DNA of 64,000 nt, taken from assembly GCA_017530365.1 (NCBI GenBank), contig JAFXMK010000036.1:1-64000 (forward strand), written 5' to 3'. Under the pieces are notes generated by a model. That model made no database searches and was not told the DNA's origin. It saw only the letters and a program-made list of their open reading frames with translations. A program made the translations under genes and the position numbers. Positions within the stretch are counted from its first letter, which is position 1. Every line of letters starts with the position of its first letter. Source of the stretch: Bacteroidales bacterium (lineage in GTDB: Bacteria > Bacteroidota > Bacteroidia > Bacteroidales > F082). Shown piece after piece: positions 49,290-57,814 of the stretch.

Positions 49290-50410
49290 TATACCAAGGT
49301 TTTTCCATAACAACGATATAACTTAACTTTCTCTTCGTCAAACCGTTTCCACTGATTCTGGATAGCGTAGTTGTCTTCTAGGTTCAGGTTGGTGTCGGCA
49401 TACAGCACCTCTGGACGCTGGAGCATCTTCATCAGGTTGGCCGACACAATGACACTCACGCCGCGGTTCAGCCACTCGGGATCCACGCCGATCAGGCAGA
49501 GATCGATGATGGAAGGCTTCTTCAAGGCTTTCAGCAGGCGGATCAAGGTCAAAGGCGTCAAGCGGCCGCCCGAGGGACGCACCGCATCGGCGATGCCCGG
49601 GAATGCCAAACCGAAGCAGATCATCTTGTCGTTTTCATCCAGGATGACCGCGACGTTCTTCACATCGACCACCATCTTGAAATTGTCGATCATCATCTTC
49701 TTCATGCCCTCCGTGAATGGCACCGTGCCATAGAGCAGCTCGTAGGACTTGTCGAGTAGCTCAAAGATGCCATCGGCATAACGCTTGATGAAGTCGTTGG
49801 TGTTGCGTGCTGGTCCCAGATGCAAGTTGTAGCGCTTCATCACGAAGTCGGCGAGCTTGTCCAGCTCTCCGTCATAGTCCTTTGGCACACGGATGTGACT
49901 CCCCGTCCAATCCACTTCCTTCTGGTAGCCGAGCGCTTCCACGAAGGTCTGGTAATAGGGATGGTTGTAGCTCTCTTCAAAAGTGGCAGGCGTGTCGAAG
50001 CCGTCGATGAGCATCCCTTCCCTCTCCAGGTCGGAGAAGCCCAGTGGGCCGACCACTTCATCCATGCCCAGTCCGACAGCCCAATCCTCCACCGCCTTGA
50101 ACAATGCCTTCGCCACCTCCAGGTCTTCGATGACGTCGAAACGGGTAAATCGAACTTGTTTCTTGCTGTTCTTCTCGTTGGCGGCCTTCTGCAGGATGCC
50201 TGAAATACGGCCTGCCATCACGCCATCCTTGTAGGCGTTGAAATACACGGCGTCACAGATGTCGTTATAGACGAAATCCTGTTTAAAGATCTTCCTTTCA
50301 TCCATCATCAATGGTGGCGTGAAGTAAGGATTGCCTTTATAGAGCTTCAGAGGAAAGTTGAGGAAGTCCTTCTGCTGTTTCTTGGTTATTACTCTTTCTA
50401 TTTTGATCAT
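49289..50410 (-). CDS. GNAT-fold acyltransferase-like protein (YghO-like)
   Basis: A 373-aa protein with two GNAT-like halves, similar to E. coli YghO-type proteins. The N-terminal part (IERVITKKQQKDFLNFP, PPLMMDERKIF) and the segments VVGPLGFSDLEREGMLIDGFD and LCLIGVDPEWLNRGV are characteristic. YghO-like proteins have no established function; a transfer of an acyl group to an amine is the general expectation. It lies between fakB and plsX on the same transcript, so a link to acyl-phosphate or acyl-ACP is attractive but inferred. The stop is next to a 9-bp repeat in front of plsX. Confidence 0.8.
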   Translation of the reverse strand: MIKIERVITKKQQKDFLNFPLKLYKGNPYFTPPLMMDERKIFKQDFVYNDICDAVYFNAYKDGVMAGRISGILQKAANEKNSKKQVRFTRFDVIEDLEVAKALFKAVEDWAVGLGMDEVVGPLGFSDLEREGMLIDGFDTPATFEESYNHPYYQTFVEALGYQKEVDWTGSHIRVPKDYDGELDKLADFVMKRYNLHLGPARNTNDFIKRYADGIFELLDKSYELLYGTVPFTEGMKKMMIDNFKMVVDVKNVAVILDENDKMICFGLAFPGIADAVRPSGGRLTPLTLIRLLKALKKPSIIDLCLIGVDPEWLNRGVSVIVSANLMKMLQRPEVLYADTNLNLEDNYAIQNQWKRFDEEKVKLYRCYGKTLV

Positions 50411-50425
50411 AGTCTTTTGGTTTGT

Positions 50426-50522
50426 GGCATCCGCCTTTGGCGGATACTAGCTCTATAGAAAACGATCCAAATAAAAACAATGGACCTCGTTTTCTATAGA
50501 GCTAGCATCCCTTCGGGATGCC
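50426..50522. repeat. 97-bp palindromic (REP-like) element
   Basis: Two near-identical arms in inverted orientation. Each contains GGCATCC, a short hairpin, GGAT, then the common 18-bp stem CTAGCTCTATAGAAAACG (50447-50464, with its exact complement at 50488-50505); the outer ends are GGCATCC and GGATGCC. The hairpins differ (GCCTTTGGC against CCTTCGGG). A 23-bp AT-rich spacer lies between. It fills the fakB to GNAT-like gap. Such doubled palindromes are typical of REP/BIME-like elements and may also act as a terminator or mRNA-stabilising structure inside the operon. Confidence 0.85.
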
Positions 50523-50530
50523 CTATAAGA

Positions 50531-51400
50531 TCAACGATGTTTGGCGTGGAAGCAGATGCCGACGCCGTTGGGGCCGCAGTGGCTGCCGATGGTCGGGTTG
50601 ACCACCGTGGTCACCACGTTGAGGTCCTCGCCGAACTTTTCCTTCAGGAGCTGGACGGCCTCGTCGGCGATCTCGGGACAGTCGCTATGACCGACGACCA
50701 CACGGTGTGCCTTGACGTCTTCGCCGAGCTCTTCGACATACTGCACCAGACGGGCGATGGCTTTGGCACGACCCTTCTCCTTGCCGATGGAGACCATCTT
50801 GCCTTCGTCGTTCAAGTAGATGATAGGACGGATGCCGATGAAGCCTCCCATAGTGGCTGCCAAGCCGCTCACACGGCCGCTGCGGCGGAAGAACTTCAGG
50901 TCGTCGGCGAAGAAATACATGGGGAACTTCGGGACTTCCACCTTGGCCCATTCCACGATCTCCTCGGCGGTCTTGCCAGCCTTGTACATCTCGGCGCATT
51001 CAAGCACTACGTTGTACGACAAGGCGGTGATGCCTAGGGTATCGACGGAATAGAACTTCCTCTCGGGATACTTCTCCTTCAGCTTAGCCACGGCCTGATC
51101 CATGATGGTGAAGGTGTTGGACGTGCCTGATGAGAAGTGCACATAAAGGATGTCGTTCCCAGCCTGGAACTCAGGCTCGAAGTACTGGATATAGGCCTCT
51201 TCGCTCATGGCGCTGGTGGTCGGCATGGTGCCGGCACGCAGCATGTCATAGAACGAATGGGCATCGAACACGTCGAAGTCGATGTAGGGGTAGATTACTT
51301 TGTCGCCCACGGTGTATGGCATGCTGATCATCTTGATGCCATACTCGGCACACTCCTTGGGAGTGATGTCGCAATCTGTATCGCTATAAAATACTAACAT
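50531..51400 (-). CDS. fakB: DegV/FakB fatty-acid-binding protein
   Basis: A 289-aa DegV-family protein, the FakB component that binds a fatty acid and presents it to FakA for phosphorylation. The family motifs are SAMSEEAY (residues near 60), HFSSGTSNTF (fatty-acid carboxylate contact), RRSGRVSG and the C-terminal NPTIGSHCGPNG. It starts 7 bp inside the fakA end, so the two are translationally coupled. A single FakB is present, where many Firmicutes have two with different acyl specificity. The palindromic element at 50426 lies 8 bp after its stop. Confidence 0.92.
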   Translation of the reverse strand: MLVFYSDTDCDITPKECAEYGIKMISMPYTVGDKVIYPYIDFDVFDAHSFYDMLRAGTMPTTSAMSEEAYIQYFEPEFQAGNDILYVHFSSGTSNTFTIMDQAVAKLKEKYPERKFYSVDTLGITALSYNVVLECAEMYKAGKTAEEIVEWAKVEVPKFPMYFFADDLKFFRRSGRVSGLAATMGGFIGIRPIIYLNDEGKMVSIGKEKGRAKAIARLVQYVEELGEDVKAHRVVVGHSDCPEIADEAVQLLKEKFGEDLNVVTTVVNPTIGSHCGPNGVGICFHAKHR

Positions 51401-53043
51401 AAAACAAAAATATAGTCATAAACCGGCTGTAAGCCGCAATTCAAAATGATTTCAAGATTCTTGTATTCTTTTTGGAGATCCGCCACCAAATGTTCGGCTT
51501 CTTCTTCTGGGACGTCTTTGCCGTAAAACACCAGCATTACGTCACGGGAGCTGGCATCCAGCTTACGGCACAAGTCCATCGCCGCCTCCGTCCGCACAGG
51601 ACTGTCGCTGAGCATCTGCTTGCCGCTGTATCCCACGTAGTCGCCTTTATGGACCTCCACCTCCCCTTCTGCGTCACGGATGGCCGTGGAGACGAGACCT
51701 GTCGTGACCGACTCCATCATCTCTGTGACGCTGGCGATGTTTTCCTCCACGTTGGGATTGTCGCGGTCGATGAAGCCGATGCCGTAATAGCCTTCTCCGA
51801 TGGTGTTCGACGGCATCACATGGATATCGGCTTTTTTGTAGAGCTCGGCGGCTTGTTCGGCAGCCATCTTGATGTTCTTGTTATTAGGGAAGACGAGGAT
51901 GTGCTGGGCGTTGATCCTTGCGAAGGCATCCAGGAAGTCCTGGGTAGATGGATTCATGGTCTGACCGCCTGCGATCACCTCGTCGGCCCCGATCTCGTGG
52001 AAAGCTTTGATCAAACCCTCGCCGGAAGCGACAGTGACGATACCGTATTTCTGAGGGGAGAGGTTAGAGGTTAAAGGTGAGAGGTGAGAGGTTAGAGGTG
52101 AGAGGTTTTGATTGTGCTGGAGCGACATGTTCTCGATCTTGATTGTCAGGAACTCGCCGTATTGTTGCATCTCGTTGAGGATGACGCCAGGCGTGAAGGT
52201 ATGCACATGCACCTTCACGATGGTACCTTCACGGAAGGCCACCACCGACTCGCCCACACGGTTCAGGTAGTCGATGATCACCTGCTCGTCAAAGGTTTCC
52301 AAATCCACTTTGGAGCGCATCAGACGCAGCAGGAACTCCGTGCAGTAGCCGAATTCGAGCTTGCTGTCCTCGTTGAACTTGTCGAGGTCAACAGCAGGAG
52401 CTGCTGGCGCGGAAGTCGGTATCAGTTCCTCTTCGCTGGTCTGGCCGCACAAGGCCTCGTTCATGCCGCGGAAGATGCAAAGCAGCCCCGCTCCCCCACT
52501 GTCCACCACACCGGCATCCTTCAGCACTTGAAGCAGCTCCGGCGTGTGATCCAACGACACCTGCATCGCTTGGAGCATGGTTTCGAAATAATGGTTTATG
52601 TCCTGTGAGGCATCGGCGGCTTCAACGCCTTCGCGAAGCACGGTGATGATGGTGCCCTCCACAGGAATCGGGATGGCTTTATACGCCTCCGTAACGGCAG
52701 CGGACATGGCATCAGCGAAGGCTTTGGTATCCGCCACTTCTACGCCTTGCAAGCCTTTGGCGAGGCCCGCAAAGATGCGTGACAAGATCACGCCCGAGTT
52801 GCCACGGGCACCTAGAAGCATACCGGATGAGGCAGTCTGTGCTGTCATTGCGAGCTTAGCGAAGCAATCCAATGACGAGACACCCGCCTTTAGGGTCATC
52901 AGCATGTTGTCGCCCGTATCCCCGTCGGGGATGGGAAACACATTCAAGTCGTTGATAAGGTTCTTTTCTCTTCCAAGAGCCACTGCCCCTTGACGGAGCA
53001 TGGCCGCAAAAATCAAACTATCTAATTCTGTTGTCCTTTCCAT
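51394..53043 (-). CDS. fakA: FakA fatty acid kinase
   Basis: A 549-aa DAK2/DhaL-type kinase. The nucleotide/Mg motif NVFPIPDGDTGDNM (near residue 31) starts the DhaL domain (residues to about 200), followed by a middle domain (GYCTEFLLRL onwards) and a C-terminal EDD/DegV-like domain (KYGIVTVASGEG onwards), the FakA architecture. FakA uses ATP to phosphorylate FakB-bound fatty acids. An in-frame heptamer tract (52055-52110) encodes NLSPLTSHLSPLTSNLSP in the linker between the middle and C-terminal domains. Its start overlaps the MMPL gene by 22 bp. Confidence 0.92.
   Translation of the reverse strand: MERTTELDSLIFAAMLRQGAVALGREKNLINDLNVFPIPDGDTGDNMLMTLKAGVSSLDCFAKLAMTAQTASSGMLLGARGNSGVILSRIFAGLAKGLQGVEVADTKAFADAMSAAVTEAYKAIPIPVEGTIITVLREGVEAADASQDINHYFETMLQAMQVSLDHTPELLQVLKDAGVVDSGGAGLLCIFRGMNEALCGQTSEEELIPTSAPAAPAVDLDKFNEDSKLEFGYCTEFLLRLMRSKVDLETFDEQVIIDYLNRVGESVVAFREGTIVKVHVHTFTPGVILNEMQQYGEFLTIKIENMSLQHNQNLSPLTSHLSPLTSNLSPQKYGIVTVASGEGLIKAFHEIGADEVIAGGQTMNPSTQDFLDAFARINAQHILVFPNNKNIKMAAEQAAELYKKADIHVMPSNTIGEGYYGIGFIDRDNPNVEENIASVTEMMESVTTGLVSTAIRDAEGEVEVHKGDYVGYSGKQMLSDSPVRTEAAMDLCRKLDASSRDVMLVFYGKDVPEEEAEHLVADLQKEYKNLEIILNCGLQPVYDYIFVLC
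52055..52110. repeat. eight-unit heptamer tract inside fakA (GGTGAGA/GGTTAGA)
   Basis: GGGGAGA, GGTTAGA, GGTTAAA, GGTGAGA twice, GGTTAGA, GGTGAGA and a degenerate last unit (56 bp) encode a periodic LSPLTS linker on the minus strand. The frame stays open even though TTA-containing units would give stops in other phases. Confidence 0.92.
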
Positions 53044-55508
53044 GGTTTTTTCTTCAATACACTACGCTTGTAAGCGGGGATTTTCATCAGCTGACGGAAA
53101 GCGAACGGCTGAAGCGAATAGGATATCATAATGGTTGACGCCATTCCGATGAGGGTGCTGAGCCCAATGGATTGAATGGCGGGGTGAACTGCGAAAAGTA
53201 AGGATGCGACCACGATGATCAGGATGAGCGCCGAGAAGAAGATGGCCACCTTGTGCCAGGTGAGCACATCGCGGCTGCCCGTCCGGGCTTGGGTGAGCAG
53301 CCCTTCGGTGATGAAGATACTGTAATCCACACCGATGCCGAAGATGAAGGTGGAGATGATGATGTTGATCAGGTTGAACTCCAACCCTATCAAGGCCATG
53401 TACCCTTGCACCATGAACCAGCTAAGCACCATCGGGATGAACGACAGTAGCGCCGTGAGGATGTTGTGGAAGGAGATCAGGAGGATCAGCAGGACGAAGA
53501 GCGAGGAGATCCACACCGCGATGTTGAAGTCGTCGTGGATGACCTGCACCATGTCCTTGCAGTAATAGAACGGATCCAAGATGAAGGTCTTTGGATTCTT
53601 GATCACGGCTTCAGTCACCTTGTCCATGTCGGCAGCCTCCATTGAGACGTCGGTGAACACCATGTATTGTCCATCAGCGTTCAGCTCGATGAAGTTGCCC
53701 AGCAGGTTCTCCGGCACGATGCCGCTCTCCATCAGGGAGGCAGGTTCGTAGTCGGCTTCCAGCATCCCGTTGAAATCCGCGAACATCGATGGGTCGAGGC
53801 CGAGCAAATTGGCATTGCGTTCCACCAAGGATTCAGCCTCTTTCATTCTATCTTCCGTCCAGAAGGTGTTCCATGCGGCGATGCGGGTCTCTTGCTCCTG
53901 TTCCGTCACAAACACTTTGGGAATCAAGTCGGTATAGCCATGAACGACACCTTGTTTCGACAAGGAATCCAAGATGAGCATCAGGGATTGGTCGGCCTCC
54001 AGCGCCTCATCGAGATCGGTGGAGACGGTGGAATAATATTTATGCACAAAGCCGTCGTTGTTCTTGGCGTTGAACAAGGCTTCGCTTTCCATCTCTTCGG
54101 GAGAATTATAGTCGAGATTCCTCAAGTCGCTGTCAAAGCGCACCTTGGGTGAGAAGATGATACCTACCACGATGATCGCCACGATGATGGCAAGGAACCA
54201 TTTCCTTCTGTCGTAAGGCAAGTTGTTGAGCCGAGAGATGTATCGGAAGGTCTTGCCTGTATGGTTTGCCTTGCGTTTCGGCATGAAATGCGGCAGGAAG
54301 ATCAGGGCGAAGAGTGTGCTTCCCATCAAGGCGAAGGAGGCGAAGAGCCCGAAGTCGCGGAGCAGGTCGCTATCCGTGAACAGCAGGCTGCAGAAGGCAC
54401 CCACGGTGGTGATGCATCCCAGAAACACGGGCGTGGACTCGTCGAGGAGCAGACGTTCTGGATCACCCACGAAGAAATGATGGACCAGCAGGTGCAGACA
54501 GTAGCTGATGGCCACGCCGAGCACGATGGCACCCAGTCCAAGCGCCATCAGCGACATGCCGCCTTTGATCCAGTAGATGCAGGCCAGCGAGAAGGCAGCG
54601 CCATAGACAATGGGCACCAGCATCTTCCACAGGAAGGGGAAACTCTTGAAGCAGAAACCCAAGAGAATCAGGATCACGAGCAATGAGATGCCCACCGTCA
54701 CCAAAAGGTCCGACTTGATCCGGCCAGCGTTCGACACACTGCCGATGGGGTCGCCGTGTGCCATCACCTTCACATCGGGGTGCAAGGCCTGGAAGTCGTT
54801 TCTGGCACGGTCCATCATCTTGGCGAAACGTGTGGCGGCGCCAGAATCCAACATCTTGAAGGCTGGAGCAAGATAGGCTATCGTCACGGTGCTGTCGGCG
54901 CAGAAGAAATGGCCTTCCACGATGTTGTAACCGCCCACCGCTCCTTCCAGCAGGTCGCCCAGGACGGCAGCCTTCAGGTCTAGCGGGTCGTTAGCGATCA
55001 TCTGGGTGATGTCGCCCGTTTCGTCTTCCATCAGCATGTCGTAATCCTTCTGCATCTGCGCCGCGGCCACCTCAGGTTCCATGGCCTTCTCGAAAGCCGG
55101 ATACGCCGAGGTATCGACAAACGAGGGGACGTGCTCCAGCACGAAGTCCAGTGCGTTGAGCGCCATCTCGGGCTCCATCTGGTAGAGGATGTTGGCGATA
55201 TAGTGGCTTGAGGAATCCACCTCAAGAAGATATTCCATGAACTCGTCCGTCCTTTCGGCCAACGTCACGACATCGAGAGGCTCGTCGGCGGAAGTCACCT
55301 GGATGAAGACCTTGTCCTTGAGTCCGATGGAGCCGAAAGCCAGCTGGCTCTCCACGCTGGATTCAGGAAGCAGCTTGGAGATATCCTCCTCGTACTTCAC
55401 CTTCAATCCGAAAAACAAAAAGACCACAAAACTGACCGCCATGATGATGTACATCAGCGGCTTGTGGGATTTGAAAAAGTTGTATATTGGAACAAAAATC
55501 CTATGCAT
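53022..55508 (-). CDS. MMPL/RND-family lipid exporter
   Basis: An 828-aa RND-superfamily permease with about twelve membrane helices: one near the N-terminus, five around residues 270-410 (for example LLVTVGISLLVILILLGFCF), another near 435, and a C-terminal cluster (LFVLLILLISFHNILTALL, then FGIGVDYSIF, the FGxGxDY motif). Two periplasmic loops are present. COG4258-type exporters move lipids or other hydrophobic products. It lies between the sugar-transferase gene and fakA, and an ACP and LolA-like gene follow in the operon, as in aryl-polyene or flexirubin clusters. Substrate unknown, inferred acyl-containing. Confidence 0.9.
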   Translation of the reverse strand: MHRIFVPIYNFFKSHKPLMYIIMAVSFVVFLFFGLKVKYEEDISKLLPESSVESQLAFGSIGLKDKVFIQVTSADEPLDVVTLAERTDEFMEYLLEVDSSSHYIANILYQMEPEMALNALDFVLEHVPSFVDTSAYPAFEKAMEPEVAAAQMQKDYDMLMEDETGDITQMIANDPLDLKAAVLGDLLEGAVGGYNIVEGHFFCADSTVTIAYLAPAFKMLDSGAATRFAKMMDRARNDFQALHPDVKVMAHGDPIGSVSNAGRIKSDLLVTVGISLLVILILLGFCFKSFPFLWKMLVPIVYGAAFSLACIYWIKGGMSLMALGLGAIVLGVAISYCLHLLVHHFFVGDPERLLLDESTPVFLGCITTVGAFCSLLFTDSDLLRDFGLFASFALMGSTLFALIFLPHFMPKRKANHTGKTFRYISRLNNLPYDRRKWFLAIIVAIIVVGIIFSPKVRFDSDLRNLDYNSPEEMESEALFNAKNNDGFVHKYYSTVSTDLDEALEADQSLMLILDSLSKQGVVHGYTDLIPKVFVTEQEQETRIAAWNTFWTEDRMKEAESLVERNANLLGLDPSMFADFNGMLEADYEPASLMESGIVPENLLGNFIELNADGQYMVFTDVSMEAADMDKVTEAVIKNPKTFILDPFYYCKDMVQVIHDDFNIAVWISSLFVLLILLISFHNILTALLSFIPMVLSWFMVQGYMALIGLEFNLINIIISTFIFGIGVDYSIFITEGLLTQARTGSRDVLTWHKVAIFFSALILIIVVASLLFAVHPAIQSIGLSTLIGMASTIMISYSLQPFAFRQLMKIPAYKRSVLKKKPWKGQQN

Positions 55509-55511
55509 AAA

Positions 55512-56147
55512 TTAAAATACCGTTTCAAGTATCAACTTTATATCCTTGAAAAACGAGTAGTTTCTATAGTATTCGCAGTTGATACGAACTTTGTCGGGAT
55601 AAATGACATGGTCGTTATACCAAAGCGCGATCTCGGTTTCCGTTCGCGGATCGCCGTCGGCTTTGGCTTGTTTCACATATTCCTTGATCATCTCTTCCTC
55701 GTGTTTGTATTTCAGCGTGGCAGGTCCAGTGATGCCGGGACGCATCTCGAGGACGACACGGTCCTCCCCTTCCAGCTTGTCGGCATAGCCTGGCACGTCA
55801 GGGCGTGGTCCCACGAAGCTCATGTTGCCTATGAGCACGTCCCAAAGCTCAGGCAGCTCGTCGAGTTTGGTACGACGAAGCATGGCGCCTTCAGGTGTCA
55901 CCCTTCCCTCGTCGGGATAGGCCACAGAGGGACCTTCGTCTTCCTCATACATGGTGCGGAACTTATGGATCTTGAAACGCTTGCCATGGCGGCCGATGCG
56001 TTCCTGGACATACAACACGGGGGCTTTCGGCATCTTGACCTTGATCCAGATGCCGATAGCGATGAGCAGCCATCCCAAGCCCAGCAGGCCTAGGAGTGCC
56101 ATCACACGGTCAAAAAGGAATTTTAATGCCCGACCGAAACTGCTCAT
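55512..56147 (-). CDS. polyprenyl-phosphate sugar-1-phosphate transferase (WcaJ/PglC type)
   Basis: A 211-aa bacterial sugar transferase with an N-terminal membrane helix (LLGLLGLGWLLIAIGIWIKV) and the catalytic domain of initiating glycosyl-1-phosphate transferases: KFRTMYEE (family start), RRTKLDELPELWDVLIGNMSFVGPRP (the Asp-Glu pair and PRP motif) and MRPGITGPATLKY. It transfers a sugar-1-phosphate to undecaprenyl phosphate to start surface polysaccharide or glycan synthesis. Its ATG overlaps the preceding stop (ATGA) and the exporter follows after 3 bp. No other glycan genes are adjacent. Confidence 0.92.
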   Translation of the reverse strand: MSSFGRALKFLFDRVMALLGLLGLGWLLIAIGIWIKVKMPKAPVLYVQERIGRHGKRFKIHKFRTMYEEDEGPSVAYPDEGRVTPEGAMLRRTKLDELPELWDVLIGNMSFVGPRPDVPGYADKLEGEDRVVLEMRPGITGPATLKYKHEEEMIKEYVKQAKADGDPRTETEIALWYNDHVIYPDKVRINCEYYRNYSFFKDIKLILETVF

Positions 56148-56947
56148 TCAAAAAATGCCTTGCCATTTTCTTTCAGTTGGGCTTTCAGCGTCGCGGCAGG
56201 GATGGCGCATTCTGGCAGACCAAGCGGATGTGGTGCAATCTCGTAGTCCTGATAGAAGAAGACGATGGAGTCGTTTTCGATCCAAGGCTCGCTTTCAGGC
56301 AATGGGAATTCGGCACCCTCTTCCAGCACGAGGACATCTTCAAAGGTCACATCGGTGTCTTCCAACAGGAGGTCAAAATACTGTTCCTTCACGGCATTCT
56401 TAACCAATTCATTCAGTGCTCCGGGATTGGTGAACATCGTGTAGTTGAAGCGTTCGCCGGTAGCTTTGTTGAACGAGGCACCTTCCACGTAGGTGTTGCC
56501 ATGGGCGCCGCCATCATACTCCCAAGTCTCGCGGACGTAGGTGACGTAACGGTCGTTATCATCGATCATCTTGATGAAGTGTTGGAGATGCGTGTCGGGA
56601 GCGCCCGTCTCCAGGCGGAGGAAGTCTTTCCTGTCATACTCCACCATGGCAGCGACATCTTGAGGATCGCCGTCGTAGTTCACATTGAGTTGGCTGGCAA
56701 TCCACTTGTTGATGCTGGTCCGGAGCACTTCATTCTCTGTCACAGGGGCATCCACCTCTGCATAATAACGTGCCATGTCGTCGTTCATCCATTCCTCGAG
56801 GGCTTCGGCCGGGAATTGAATGCTGTCATCCACCGTGATGCTGTTGACGGCAAACGTATCCTTAGGTTCAACGTTGTTGTTCTGGACAGGTTGGTTGCAA
56901 GCCGTCATCATCAAGCAGGCTGCAACTGCGAAAAACATCTTTTTCAT
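56144..56947 (-). CDS. DUF3298/DUF4163-like lipoprotein
   Basis: A 267-aa lipoprotein with signal sequence (KKMFFAVAACLMMTACNQP, lipobox Cys near residue 18) and a region resembling RsiV/DUF3298 proteins: YVRETWEYDGGAHGNTYVEGASFNKATGERFNYTMF, where the GAHG segment is the DUF3298 signature. It is a paralogue of the next upstream gene (56978-57757), which has GGAHGMPFYYCATFDRNTGARFSF. Family members in Bacillus are anti-sigma-related lysozyme sensors, but no transmembrane anchor or sigma gene is here, so that role is not supported. Its stop overlaps the sugar-transferase start. Confidence 0.82.
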   Translation of the reverse strand: MKKMFFAVAACLMMTACNQPVQNNNVEPKDTFAVNSITVDDSIQFPAEALEEWMNDDMARYYAEVDAPVTENEVLRTSINKWIASQLNVNYDGDPQDVAAMVEYDRKDFLRLETGAPDTHLQHFIKMIDDNDRYVTYVRETWEYDGGAHGNTYVEGASFNKATGERFNYTMFTNPGALNELVKNAVKEQYFDLLLEDTDVTFEDVLVLEEGAEFPLPESEPWIENDSIVFFYQDYEIAPHPLGLPECAIPAATLKAQLKENGKAFFE

Positions 56948-56977
56948 ATTAGCGTGTTTAATGTTGTTTATCGAATC

Positions 56978-57757
56978 TTATTGGAAGAAAGCCTTTCCTT
57001 CTTCTGTTAGGAATTTCTCGATCACCGAATACGGGAAGGCGCATTCAGGCATACCTGCGGCGAAGGCGGCAATCTCGTAGGGGCTGTAGATGAAATGGAC
57101 GCTATCGTTTTCAATCCACGGGTTGGTGCCTGGCAGGGGGAAAGCCTCATCCTCACCGAGCAAAAGCATCATGTCAATGTCGAAGTTCTCTTCCGTAAAC
57201 TCCTCTCCAAAATGCTGTTCGATGATACCCTGCTCCACCAATTCGCACAATGCGTCGTGGTTCTTGAACATGTTGAACGAGAACCTTGCTCCCGTGTTGC
57301 GGTCGAATGTGGCGCAATAGTAGAACGGCATGCCGTGGGCCCCGCCGAAGTAGAGGTAGGAATCCTCCGAGTAGGTGATGTAACGGTCGGTGACTTCCCT
57401 CAGCTTCAGGTAGGTCTCCGTCATATAGCCAGGCTCGGTGTTGCCTTCATCGAGGGAGACTTTCATATCCACCTTCATCAGGTCGAAGATGTTGTCTGAG
57501 CCGATGACGGTATCGATCATCTGGGTTCTCATCCAAGCCAGGATGCTGTCTTTGAGCGCGTGGTTCCTGGTCACGGGTTCGTCCACCTCGCAGGTATAGA
57601 ACGACTTGTCAGACACGTACCACATATCGGGATCCAAGTCGGTGAACTGAACGCTGTCGCACACTTTCAGCGTTTTGATCGAGAAGTCGGCGAGTTTGTT
57701 TCTATTGCATGCTGCCAGCAAGGTAATGGCGGCAAAAAGGAGTACAAGTTTTTTCAT
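56978..57757 (-). CDS. DUF3298/DUF4163-like lipoprotein (first gene of the long operon)
   Basis: A 259-aa lipoprotein: signal KKLVLLFAAITLLAACNRN with lipobox Cys at residue 17 or so, a DUF4163-like N-terminal half, and a DUF3298-like segment with GGAHGMPFYYCATF. It is paralogous to the adjacent 56144-56947 gene (same length class, same NDSV/NDSI ending segments EDEAFPLPGTNPWIENDSV and its counterpart), so the pair probably arose by tandem duplication. It follows the promoter at 57785-57814. Its function is unknown; a surface or periplasmic binding role is likely. Confidence 0.82.
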   Translation of the reverse strand: MKKLVLLFAAITLLAACNRNKLADFSIKTLKVCDSVQFTDLDPDMWYVSDKSFYTCEVDEPVTRNHALKDSILAWMRTQMIDTVIGSDNIFDLMKVDMKVSLDEGNTEPGYMTETYLKLREVTDRYITYSEDSYLYFGGAHGMPFYYCATFDRNTGARFSFNMFKNHDALCELVEQGIIEQHFGEEFTEENFDIDMMLLLGEDEAFPLPGTNPWIENDSVHFIYSPYEIAAFAAGMPECAFPYSVIEKFLTEEGKAFFQ

Positions 57758-57784
57758 GTTTTTGCAGTTTGTTGTTTAAAGCTG

Positions 57785-57814
57785 CAAAAATACGAATAAT
57801 TACTTATTTTTCAA
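57785..57814 (-). promoter_or_regulatory. promoter of the DUF3298 - fak - plsX operon
   Basis: Minus-strand TTG (57812-57814) and TATTTTTG (57785-57792) with a 19-bp spacer. The predicted start is about 23 bp upstream of the first gene. It overlaps the last codons of the SecB-like gene. An inverted repeat (TTTGCAG ... CTGCAAA) lies directly downstream around 57761-57788. Confidence 0.78.

Noticed and set aside
49257..49313. Longer plsX start at 49313
   Set aside because: It overlaps the GNAT-like gene and adds residues that are not PlsX-like; the ATG at 49256 matches the family start.
47467..55508. Aryl-polyene or flexirubin biosynthetic cluster
   Set aside because: ACP, MMPL exporter and LolA-like genes fit, but no ketosynthase, dehydratase or ammonia-lyase genes are present; a Fak-PlsX route explains the ACP better.
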